Of a DNA stretch of 64,000 nucleotides, positions 13,116 to 23,851 are shown piece by piece (the stretch's first letter is position 1; each line of letters begins with the position of its first letter). The DNA lies in the NCBI GenBank assembly GCA_947184155.2, contig CAMXCT020001556.1, forward strand, positions 1 through 64,000. Reading direction: 5' to 3'. The stretch is from Cladocopium goreaui. Its lineage: Eukaryota > Sar > Dinophyceae > Suessiales > Symbiodiniaceae. Below the pieces are notes generated by a model. That model was not told the origin of the DNA. It saw only the letters and a program-made list of their open reading frames with translations, and ran no database searches. The position numbers and the translations under genes were made by a program.

Positions 13116-14204
13116 GCTCGGAACCAGCCCCTTAGAGTATCAGGCAGAGGGAGCAGCAAGGTCCAATCTTATTAAGTAGACCTGGAATATCGAGGAGGCC
13201 CGCACATGCGAAGCCTGATTTCAATTGACTTTTCGGCCCCAGAAATGGAACCTGAAAGCGCACATGTGGTATCAGCTGTCTCCGTTCCCCTAGCTCCAAT
13301 GTGGCGATTTGCAATGCAGCACCACCCAGGCAACATTCACCAATACTTCGCTACTCCGCGCTACTCCGCTACTCCGTGCTATGTTTTAATTCACTTACCC
13401 AATGTAATTGACACGATATCGAAACGATGGCGGAGTAAGAAAGCCTTCAATACGTCACCTTGCCACATATTTTCGGAAGCAGATTCCTACTCCATCTCGT
13501 TTTAAATTTATACTATCAATTAATAACGGGATTGACTGAAAACATAATTATTCATGTTCTTTCTGGGCTGAAAACTTCGGTAGGAGTCTAGAGGGGCAAG
13601 GAGGGCTAACAAGGGGCAGTAAAGTATTCAATACAATCATTCAAATGGAAGCCGGCCACCTGCGCGAAAACCCACAAACTCCTCAACAGCAAGAAACACT
13701 TCAAGCAATCACCTAAGGGCTGCAAAAGGCTGATGGGCCTTCTTTTAGCGGGAAACAATCAAGCCACCAGACGCAACGAAATAATAAGAATCTAACTTCA
13801 AGTGGGTTCAAGCAGCAACCGATATGCACCCCGCTTGCCCCAACAAGAATCAAAATCATCTACAAAACTGCTTGCTCTAACGGACCCAATTCTGATTCCG
13901 GAAAACCCTTCCAACAACCGGCTTCGCTCAAAAGAGCCTTCCTAGTTGCCTCCGGTCGCCATAGCCACCAAGTTCATTGAACCAAAACAGTGGGCGCTGC
14001 GGCAGAGCCTGATACAAAAACTTTACAAAATGACCTAAACCGGTCACCCCAAAATGGGACCGTTTGGCAATCCCTTTTGGGACCACATGCCACTTAGTAA
14101 AAGAACATAGAAAAGCACTTTACACGTGTCCCAGTTTTGCGACCGTCAATAAAATATACACAAATCGCCCAAAAATCCACCGCAAAGCCGACACCTGCAA
14201 CCAA
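13116..14204. other. no recognisable gene
   Basis: The only open frame above 90 codons (13206-13505, plus) has no recognisable motif and no coding context. Nothing else was found. Confidence 0.5.
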
Positions 14205-14262
14205 TCCTTTTTTCCGTCCAACGCCAGATGCTCTCGCCAGGTCATTTAAAACAACCGAAATA
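14205..14262 (+). repeat. short interspersed sequence shared with 21002-21100
   Basis: TTTTTTCCGTCCAACGCC, then a CGCCAGGTC block and an ACAACCGAAA block, occur here and again in the same order at 21002-21100, where they form an insertion in repeat copy L. The two copies differ in the length between blocks. A short dispersed repeat is likely; class unknown. Confidence 0.5.
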
Positions 14263-14277
14263 CAATTGCCATTTGCA

Positions 14278-16239
14278 TTATTTCTCCACAAAACCAGGAT
14301 CAATTGAGACTAATCCAACACTGGTGGTGGAAGTTTCAAATGTTAAGTTGATATCCATATAATTATATATTAAATTATATGGCATATCGTTGTGATGTAA
14401 GGTAAGTGGAATTTATGTAAATATATTATTTACATAAATAAACCTTACTACAAAAAAAAATCGCAGTCGCCGACGCTCCGAAAAGGACAAAGCAAGCGCA
14501 CCACACTCGGACTTATTATTGATTTCCTTTTTGATTCCAGTAGTTGCACTGTCGGGGGTCAAATCCAAAGCCGGTCATGGTTCCAGCTGAGCTTTGTTTG
14601 GTGCGTTGGATGGGCCATGATTCCATCATTGTCAAACGTTGACACAAAGTGATTTGATGCTAAGTGTCAGAGCACCCGATGATTCCCCAATTTTTGGGTG
14701 GGAGTGAGTAACGGGGTGGGTGACAAAAAATTGCCCTTATTTAAAAGGGACTCCCGCCCTCCCACCACTTGATTGGGAAAAGCCACAGCATTACAATTGA
14801 TGATGTGACGTGCAAAGGATGTGGTTTGTTTCCAATGGAATTATTGAATGCCACATCGAAAATTAGAAATTGAAATTGGAAATAGAACGCCAAATTGTTT
14901 GCGTCACCATGTTTGGTTGGATGTTTCAACCTTTAACAAATGTTTGTTCACCACCAAACAGGGAGGATTCTTGTTGATCCTTATTTGTGAGACTTCACAA
15001 ATTTTTGTTTGGAGAAATAAGGCTTTCATCTTTTTCCAAAAGCGTGACATCTTATTTCTCCACAAAACCAGGATCAATTGAGACTAATCCAACACTGGTG
15101 GTGGAAGTTTCAAATGTTAAGCTGATATCCATATAATTATATATTAAATTATATGGCATATCGTTGTGATGTAAGGTAAGTGGAATTTATGTAAATATAA
15201 TATTTACATAAATAAACCTTACTAAAAAAAAAAATCGCAGTCGCCGACGCTCCAAAAAGGACAAAGCAAGTGCACCACACTCGGACTTATTATTGATTTC
15301 CTTTTTGATTCCAGTAATTGCACTGTCGGGGGTCAAATCCGAAGCCGGTCATGATTCCAGCTGAGCTTATGCTTGGTGCGTTGGATGGGCCATGATTCCA
15401 TCATTGTCACACGTTGACACAAAGTGATTTGATGCTAAGTGTCAGAGCACCCGATGATTCCCCAATTTTTGGGTGGGAGTGAGTAACGGGATGGGTGACA
15501 AAAATTTGCCCTTATTTAAAAGGGACTCCCGCCCTCCCACCACTTGATTGGGAAAAGCCACAGCATTACAATTGATGATGTGACGAGCAAAGGATGTGGT
15601 TTGTTTCCGATGGAATTGCTGAATGCCACATCGAAAATTAGAAATTGAAAATGGGAATAGAACGCCAAATTGTTTGCGTCACCATGTTTGGTTGGATGTT
15701 TCAACCTTTAACAAATGCTTGTTCACCACCAAACAGGGAGGATTCTTGTTGATCCTTATTTGTGAGACTTCACAAATTTTTGTTTGGAGAAATAAGGCTT
15801 TCATCTTTTTCCAAAAGCGTGACATCTTATTTCTCCACAAAACCAGGATCAATTGAGACTAATCCAACACTGGTGGTGGAAGTTTCAAATGTTAAGCTGA
15901 TATCCATATAATTATATATTAAATTATATGGCATATCGTTGTGATGTAAGGTAAGTGGAATTTATGTAAATATAATATTTACATAAATAAACCTTACTAA
16001 AAAAAAAAATCGCAGTCGCCGACGCTCCAAAAAGGACAAAGCAAGTGCACCACACTCGGACTTATTATTGATTTCCTTTTTGATTCCAGTAATTGCACTG
16101 TCGGGGGTCAAATCCGAAGCCGGTCATGATTCCAGCTGAGCTTATGCTTGGTGCGTTGGATGGGCCATGATTCCATCATTGTCACACGTTGACACAAAGT
16201 GATTTGATGCTAAGTGTCAGAGCACCCGATGATTCCCCA
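14278..16239. repeat. 775-bp tandem repeat, two and a half copies, rich in inverted repeats
   Basis: Copies start at about 14278, 15052 and 15827 (periods 774 and 775 bp); the third stops near 16239. Each unit holds a 10-bp-arm hairpin (14355-14382 in copy 1), a 12-bp-arm hairpin (14412-14438, TTTATGTAAATA arms) and, across the unit junction, an inverted repeat with arms of 17-19 bp (15003-15021 and 15051-15067). The 62- and 77-codon open frames are conserved only because the units are nearly identical. Confidence 0.9.
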
Positions 16240-17600
16240 CTGCGACAAGTGCTCTGGCAGGACCAATTCGACTTTGCTTGCTTGCCTAAGCCAGGGTGCA
16301 GCGAAGTTCATCCTTGAAGGTTGGCCATGGCGGTTTCCTGCGCCGGAGTAATGGAACAGAACTGAAGCAGCTTCATGGCACGGCTAATGATCTGTGCTTG
16401 CAGTTGATGGGCATCGGGCACTCCAAGTACACGGCACCAGGTGTGGGCTCCGATTGGGAACATGGCTTATGCAGTAACAAGTCTTCTTGTGTATGGGCGG
16501 TTCCTGCAATTGTGCCAGCTCTTGCATTCCAATCATCCTGCTTGCTGAGTGATGGTCCGTAAACATGCGCTTCTTTTCTACAAGCTAGCAGTACATCCCA
16601 CTCTTCGTCAAGTTATCCTCCACCCAATCCTGTACACTGCAACGTCCAGGGGGTCAGTGGGATTGAGTTGCCAGGCAGTGTTATCCATAATTATGATCTT
16701 CCAATCAGTGTATTGGGGTCAGCATGGCTGGCAAGAACTTCGTTGATAGCCAATTCCGCGTTGCTAGGATCAATTCCCAGTCGTTGTTGCAGTGCTGCAA
16801 GAAGAGGGACGATTTCGGCAGTGGGCAGTTGAAGGCTAGCTTGCTGTCCGCAGAAGACGTGGGCAGTCTGGCAGGTCTGGGGCCAGTTTTTTTTCCTCCG
16901 GTTTGGCCGATTCGCACTAGGCTCGGTCCTTACAATTGCGTAAGCAGTGAAAAGCAGGAATGTACAAGGACACGTGTGGTCCAAAAACTTAGGCAAATCA
17001 TCACGAAAACAACGACAAACAAAAAACAAAAAACCACCACAACCAAAAACGACCCGCAAATCCTCCAGCCAGATTTGCGTTTCGCCACAAAGCAAAACAG
17101 CGAAGCAACAAAGAACGGGGCAGGGCCCAACAAAACCAAAAAAGCATTCAGATTTGCCTTAGATACAGTGACCTTAGCCACCGTATCATCCTCAAAAACA
17201 TGCAAACTAATTATCCATTGCGGCAGTGCGTGAAGTATAATACATGATCGCCCAGAACGTCTCACCTGAGAACAGATAAGAGAATCCAGTGTTGCAGGCA
17301 GACTGATGTGGAGCACGACAGAGGCCGCTTGTATGGACGTCTTGTCAATATCAACTCCCGCATCGCTACTGTTCATCCTGCATCGTTCAGCGTACGCAAG
17401 TAAGTCTGTTCCAGTCATATACACCGCCGCAAGGGATTGTGATCTATTGCCCCCCCTAGATGGGGAGGAGAGTACTGACGGCCTGTAAGACATGCCAGAT
17501 AGTGTCAGCCCTCACAGGAACCGTCATATAGTAAAGGGCCCAAGACCCTAATGGGCACTGGGTAAAAAGGTGGCTGAAAAAGCCTGAATGTCACTATACG
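16240..17600 (-). other. unassigned region with one coding-like minus-strand stretch
   Basis: On the minus strand, about 16691-16850 reads as an orderly helical peptide (block PLLAALQQRLGIDPSNAELA), ending at a stop. It is unlike the low-complexity frames around it and may be a terminal exon or a gene remnant. The upstream part of the same open frame is Phe/Val-rich and looks non-coding. No family was recognised. Confidence 0.3.
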
Positions 17601-19228
17601 GCCATTGCAGACAGACGAAGCTTCTGACCATAGCATGGGCTCGTGAGCACAACCAGTATGCTACTGCCGAAATGTAAGCACATGTTGCATTCGCATGGCA
17701 GTCGAACTCGTCCCCCTAAGCTATGCAGGTTGAAATGGTTCGCTGTGCCAGTACCAGATTCTCTGACAGGAGTCACTAGGCGTCATCGTCCCAGCAACCT
17801 GCGGAGAGGACCAGATGCACCGTAAGTTAGCAGTGTATTCCAGACCAGGCCACTCTCCCACCGAGTAGGCCATCTGCCAGGGCACTACAGAACATCCGCA
17901 CAACGAACCATGTGGGCAGGCTTTGCTGCACGCGGGCGCTCCAGACTGAACTGCAGGAAGCTCAACTGGACAGCGCCAGTAAAGCTCACTGCAGTGCAGC
18001 CTAGTCCATGGCTCTACCGGGAATCTACCGCCCCTCTCGGAACAAAAGCAGAAACAAAACAAAGAGAGAAGGGCCCTCCCCAATACAAAGCCAAAGAAGA
18101 AGCCACATGAGAAAACAAACTAAACACAAAACGAATTCAGTGGGGGAAAAGGGGGGCGGTGAAAGAACTACCCCACCTCGGACGAATCCTTAGTCACTAC
18201 CAGATGAGACCATATAGCCAGGGTGAAACAATCTATTATGCAGAGCGGTATCCTCGGTATCCAGGCAAAAGAGGGAACAAACAACACGCAACCAACCAAC
18301 AAAAAACCTGCCAACAGGGGGGGAAGCAGAAAGAGGGGGGCGGCCAAAGCACAACACACACCACACATACAAGCCACACAGAAGAAGAGAGGAGAGGAGC
18401 CAGGAGGCAGCAAAGGACAGAGAGAGAACGGACACACACGCACCAGAAGCGGTTCGAACGTGCCTTAGCGGGGTCCAAAAAGGGGCCAAGGATCATACGA
18501 TGATGAATACCTCAGGGAGGGAGCACACAGCACCCCAACAACACAGGAAGCATGGTGTAGAGGGAAGGATCCCCACACAGGGCCAAGGCCTTTGTTGCCA
18601 TGAGACACAATGAAGAGGGGAGACAATGCGCCACAACACTCCACGCACAGAGGCAAGGCAACCAGGCCGTCGCCGGAAGCAACGATACCCAGAGGGAGGG
18701 ACCAGTAAAACCTGGGCCAAGGCGCCAAAGAGGACCATCCGAGGGGGAGGGGGGGCCACGTCAGGCAGGGAACAAATCAACAAACAAAGGAACCATAATA
18801 CAAGGCACCAACACCTAAGGTAGCTCTGCTAAGGGCAAAAACTAGGGATTAGTAAACGAATTCAGATACCTTAACTAGTGGAAAGGGTGGGAGAGTGGTT
18901 GTCTCGTCAATATTAAGTCTGGGGATAATAACATCAGTTTCATCACCCATCTATGATTGTCAGGCAAAGGCTGCGAGTGCAAGCACTCATGCAATAGGCT
19001 TCATGGTGGAAGAGACCTTAGTATGGTCTAAGCTCTCGACTCGACAGCACATTCTACACAACTGTGCAAAGGAAAACCATACTGCCCGGTCTGTTACGCC
19101 TAAGCTGGCACTCTCACCAACTATAAATGAGTGTGGCTACCAACTGTTTGCGAGATATGAATAGGTAGGGGCCGGGTATGCTCAGCACGATGAACCTGAC
19201 AATTATACATGAGGGAGAGTTGTGTCCC
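17600..19228. other. no recognisable gene; strongly strand-asymmetric DNA at 18.0-18.8 kb
   Basis: About 18000-18820 is purine-rich on the plus strand, hence pyrimidine-rich on the minus strand. It lies about 0.65-1.5 kb downstream of the minus-strand coding exon at 19476-20218. A similar pyrimidine-rich tract follows the paralogous gene at 63222-64000. No open frame here is convincing. Confidence 0.45.
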
Positions 19229-19238
19229 CTACTGCCGA

Positions 19239-19267
19239 CCAGTGCACCTGTCACGTCTTTGGACAGA
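19239..19267 (-). other. 29-bp motif shared by the 3' flanks of two paralogous genes
   Basis: Read on the minus strand, this stretch is TCTGTCCAAAGACGTGACAG followed by GTGCACTGG. Near-identical copies lie at 63434-63462 and 63517-63543 on the plus strand. All three lie downstream of the same conserved coding exon. Function unknown; a 3'-UTR or element-terminal signal is possible. Confidence 0.65.
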
Positions 19268-19475
19268 CACACCGGTATGGACAGGAACCTTAAGTGGAAT
19301 TGACGAAAGGACCAAATAGAGAGTTAAGTCAACTCCCACCAACATTGTTGATGAAGCAAATGCCACATATTGCCAGGGACAATGCGGAGTGAAAAAGAGA
19401 AGAGAGGAAAGGGAGAGAAGAGAAGGGGTGGACACAAAAAGGGTATAAGTAATGCGAACAGGGGTGGGCGGGGGA

Positions 19476-20218
19476 TCATGTCATACCTCTCGTGAAATGT
19501 TCCAAATAGTGCTTTTTGTCTGATGTAATGGTGTCATTCCATTCATTGGTGAGCCCAAACGAAACTGGGTTCACTCCTTGCTGGACAATAGCACGCTGCA
19601 GAAGCGCTCGGATCGCCCTTTGATGTTCGTCCAGGTCTTCCGGCGGAACCCTCCTGCGGACTTTCCTGTCTGGGAAGTTTCGTTCCCGCAGGTTGGTTTG
19701 CAAGGCATGTCCCGCTACATAAACTGCAGGTTGCTGGAATAAGACGCGCTCTGCAAATCTGTGGAGATGCACTGTCCACTCAGCAAACATATGGCTGTGC
19801 GACAGTTGATTCCTGAGTCGCGCTTCCGTTTGATGGAGGCTCCCATTGGTATGCCACAATCGTAAAAGACTGTAGTTGGAAGGCCAATCAAGTGGGCACA
19901 ATGTGGCTGTTTCTTTCCACTTCTCGGGCGTGAGCCCTGCGTGAGAGGGAGTGATAACTTCCAGAGTAGTGCGATTCGGTCCCAGTGGTTGGAGACCTCG
20001 CATCATGTATGGTTCAACGAGCCCTGTTGTATATCCACGGATGAGCTCCTGGAAACATCCAGCCATTTGAAAGTCTTCGTCCAAACCAAGGCGAAAACCA
20101 GGCATGTTTTTGGCAGCAAATTTAACTGCCTGGAGCAACTGCTTTGCTCCCTCCACCGGAGTCTCGTCACAGGAACGTTTCGGGCATGCGATGTTAATTT
20201 CTTGTGGTTTCTGCGCCG
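19476..20218 (-). CDS. 3' exon of a helicase-linked gene family, copy L (function unknown)
   Basis: The minus-strand frame begins directly after repeat copy L and ends at a stop at 19476. It aligns without large gaps to the C-terminal region of the plus-strand gene ending at 63221: shared blocks include LLQAVKF versus VLQAVKF, LEVI.PS..GLTPE.WK, and NYSLLRLWHT. By eye about two thirds of residues match in the core. Similarity starts within a few residues of the repeat boundary. No known domain was recognised and no helicase motif lies in this exon. No matching coding sequence was found upstream of the repeat, so this copy is probably a 5'-truncated fragment or has a distant upstream exon. Confidence 0.6.
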
Positions 20219-21207
20219 CTTGGTACCTTTGGGCTCCCAGTGCAGGGCCACGCCAAAAAGGCGAAAACCACGCAGAAGCATGGCCCTACGCAAGCACCAG
20301 GCGCACCCTGGGGCGGTACCCTTTCCACACCACGAGTCCCAGGTCAAGCCAAGGAGAGTGGATCCACTCACCGAGTGACGTGGGAACCGAAACCATTCAT
20401 TTCCACCAAGAATGTACAGCGTAAACCGTACACCCCGAATGGACGTGGAGACGGAACCCATTCATTTCACCCAAGATGATCACCACTCAATCCAAGAGAG
20501 ACCAACTCATGATGCCCCCATAGGTTCCCGGACTCCAGCGGCTACCGGAGAAGACGATCCAAGAAAGGAGTGGAAAGTCTTAGTCACCTTTTCAGTGACC
20601 CCAGTCCCTATGGAGCACAGCTCGGACCTTAGAGCCAAAAAACAAGGTCCTCACTGTGGCCAGACTGTACATTGAGCCCACTCTCCCCGAAGGTTGAGAG
20701 TGAATCGGTCGGTGACCCAGTCGTTAGCGATCCTATGTATCCCAGGGGGATACACTGTCTTGCGACAGGACCCTAACACTGTTAGGGAGGAACCGACGGT
20801 ATGAATATTGACCGTTTGCCCCGTTGACCCCTCCTCGAGACAAGTCCCCAAGTCTCTAAGAGGTTCACCGACCTTGCCTGTTCCCCAGTGTCATCATTGG
20901 GTGTTGCTACCCCAGACACAAGGTGAGGTGAGACCCGTCGGTCCCGTACCACGTGTGTACCGATCGGTCTGGGAGAACCCCATACCGTACGATCACCTAA
21001 GTTTTTTTTTCCGTCCAACGCCTTATGGCTTCCGCCAGGTCGTTCAACATGTTTCCAAGCATGTTGCAAATGAAATTAATTAATTGACAACCGAAACACA
21101 AAGAACAGAAAGCAAACAACAAAAAAACACACCAAAAACAAACACCGTAAGGATGTGCGCAAACACAAACGAGGGTGTGACATGAGAAGCAACCCAACAT
21201 GTCAACA
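20219..21207 (-). repeat. ~1-kb structured repeat, copy L
   Basis: This is the reverse-strand counterpart of repeats A, B and C at 54.6-61.9 kb. It is slightly more diverged, carries a ~150-bp insertion (about 21001-21150) and lacks the outermost 5' part. It ends ...ACCAAG on the minus strand exactly where the conserved exon 19476-20218 begins. The hairpins with GCAA and UUCG loops are preserved. See copy B for the full description. Confidence 0.85.
21001..21150. mobile_element. small insertion inside repeat copy L
   Basis: Copies A-C run without a break across the point where copy L holds about 150 extra bases. The insert starts with a T-rich run and CCGTCCAACGCC and shares two further blocks with 14205-14262. 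A short non-autonomous insertion is likely. The exact ends and any target duplication are unclear. Confidence 0.5.
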
Positions 21208-21639
21208 CTGGCAGGTCTGGGGCCAGGGTGTGTGGTTGTTGTTGTGATTGGGGACTTCCACTGCCGTCCAGAGACTCTGTAGCAACACCTGCGTCTTGGT
21301 CAGGCTGCGCTCTGTCGGAGACATGTGGTCTGGCCACTAATTTGTCTCCTCTGGCGAAATCGCAACCTGTGGGGTGTGTCCATAGCGGGGGTGCCTCGTC
21401 GAAACGGCGAGTGGTTGCAGTCCTTTACTTTGCCACTGTTGGAGCTTTTGTCCGAGACCTACTTTGCTCCCATGGAAGGGCATGTACTATGGGTGGCAGG
21501 CTGCACCCTTTATCCAACTCTTTGCTTTGGAAAAGCTTGTCCCCCGGGAGGCAGAGTATGGGGAAGTTGGCCGGGAATACAGACATGGGAGAGTGCTCCC
21601 TGTTCGAAGATGGGACGAGCCCAGGAAGGGTGGGGTTCG

Positions 21640-21960
21640 CTCAATAAAATCCGGTCGCAAGTAACGACCATCCCCGTGGCGTGCGTTCATCCGACGGGTT
21701 GCTATGGCTTGCAACTCTCGCGAACCATGGAGAAAAACGGTATTTGTATTCAAATTCGACATATTCAGCAATCAAGGCTGCTCCAAGGTCGGTCGAGGTA
21801 TGGGTACGAACGAAAGCAGATCTTGCTGCATCGTTATCCAAATAGTGAACCACAAGCTTGCCTACTATATTCGTTGACCATATCTTGACAGCAACCAGCA
21901 AAGGAAGGATCTCCAGTTCACAGATTGGATGGTTCCGCTAAGAATTCTCAAGGAGAGGCT
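21640..21960 (-). pseudogene. retroelement RNase H remnant
   Basis: The minus strand encodes an ELEILPLLVAV-like block, then VVHYLDNDAARSAF, then SPWFARVASHSNPSD. This is the order of the second and third acidic motifs and the C-terminal block of the RNase H-like domain in retroelement polyproteins. No RT domain adjoins it and the frame ends soon after, so this is a fragment. It resembles the family of the split RT gene at 27.2-39.5 kb. Confidence 0.65.
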
Positions 21961-22165
21961 GCGGGAGGTACTCCTAAGGAACACCGATGTGGTTGCAGGA
22001 AAGCTACGGTTTTGAGCCCCCAATCTGGAAACCGCCCAAAGACCTCAGGATACCCCGGCATGACGACAATGACGGCAAAATGCCATGTAATCTCGCAGCA
22101 CTCACCACAAACTGGTCGAAAGTGCGAACGGCACATGGTCCACGGTCTCCCGGACACAGAATGAC

Positions 22166-22652
22166 AATCCCCTTGGCTGTGACAGATTACGACCCTTGCG
22201 CTTGAAGTTACGAACCTTACGCTTTCAAATTACGACCGGCTAATCCCCTTGTCTGTGACAGATTACGACCCTCGAACTTGAAACTACGACCCGTGCACTC
22301 TCAAATTACGACCCGCTAATCCCCTTGTCTGTGACAGATTACGACCCTCGCACTTGAAACTACGACCCGTGCACTCTCAAATTACGACCCGCTAATCCCC
22401 TTGTCTGTGACAGATTACGACCCTCGCACTTGAAATTACGACCCGTGCACTCTCAAATTACGACCCGCTAATCCCCTTGTCTGTGACAGATTACGACCCT
22501 CGCACTTGAAATTACGACCCGTGCACTCTCAAATTACGACCCGCTAATCCCCTTGTCTGTGACAGATTACGACCCTCGCACTTGAAATTACGACCCGTGC
22601 ACTCTCAAATTACGACCCGCTAATCCCCTTGTCTGTGACAGATTACGACCCT
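22166..22652. repeat. perfect-period 76-bp tandem array
   Basis: CTGTGACAGATTACGACC starts at 22177, 22253, 22329, 22405, 22481, 22557 and 22633, always 76 bp apart. Each unit contains three copies of (T)TACGACC roughly 24 bp apart, so the array is also an iterated short-motif array. Units are almost identical except the first, implying recent homogenisation. No open frame is maintained. Confidence 0.95.
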
Positions 22653-23851
22653 GTCCCCGCTTTGGCCGTATACAATAGTATTTCCCTAAACGCAGAAAGG
22701 AGTGGAGGAATGGAAAGTGGGACCTAGAATCCTGGAAGTAGTGAAAGCTCTACTCCAGCCGCAACAGCTTGTCTAGCGTTGTATTGGCCGCACCCCCCCA
22801 AACCGCCCAATGCGCGGATCAGTCTAGCTTATATTGAGCAAAGTCGGGTTTGCATGACGCCGACCTGATCGACAAATGCTGGCAAAAAACTTTGTCTTAG
22901 CCCACCCTACCACAGCCTCAAGCATGACAATGCCACGGAAGTCTGAAGTGAAAACGTGTTTCAAAATCATGGCGCGTCATGATGACGGGATGAAAATGAA
23001 AATGTGAATGAGAATGCGCGGCGACGCAGAACGCAAAAGAACACGCGAAGCGAAACAAAAGGAGTCAAATGGGAGCTCGTTCCTGCGACCTCCCACAAAC
23101 CCGAGTTAGCAAACAAGTTGGTCAGGTGGCAACGTTTGCACTGCTCATTAAAGATATCGCTCTCACTTCGTCAGAGCACCCATACGTCAGTCCTCGGCAT
23201 CAGCACAATGCTGTGCAGATGTAGCCTCCGCACCACCGTCCGCCATGGAACGCTGAAACACAATGAATAGACTAGTGTCCAGGAATTGCCACTATGATGA
23301 CGAACAGCCTACAAAGCATGGTCTGCCTTAACTGTTGCTTGTGATTGCTTGTGGAAAGCTGAAACAGCTAGTACAATGCAAATCCTATAAAGTCAGTTCA
23401 GGGGTGACCAGTGCCTAGACCTAGTCGAGGCTGTCGGATGGAAACACATGCTCACAACAAAGGTCGAAATCTACGGTCCTCTCGTGCTTGTGGTGTCCTG
23501 CTACAACCATCCTTGAGTCAACAACAAACATCACGAAGCCGGATTTCATGAAACATGCTGTCTGATCTCATTGCACAGGTTGGCTTTTAACACGGACAAA
23601 CTCTTGACTTTTTTTGGAAGCAACAACCGCTGGAGGAAATTTTACAAAGCAATTGCAAGGCAACTTCAGCTTCTAAATTGAGCATGGGGCTTGCACAGAA
23701 GAACAGGGAAGGACGGAAAAACACATGCGGCTTGTGTGTTGTTCAAAACCATACATACAACAACCCAACTCTAGGCAGTTTCGGAGATCAGCGACTGAAG
23801 CAACGCATGTCATGCAATCCAAGTGACAGTGCGCGCCGAAGCGCTCTTTTT
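22653..23851. other. no recognisable gene
   Basis: This lies between the 76-bp array and the 3' end of the Rep-like gene. Short open frames without motifs only. Confidence 0.5.

Noticed and set aside
18159-18783. Overlapping ORFs on both strands around 18.2-18.8 kb
   Set aside because: All arise from purine/pyrimidine strand asymmetry; no frame stands out.
22166-22652. CRISPR array
   Set aside because: Units are continuous with no variable spacers, and the context is eukaryotic.
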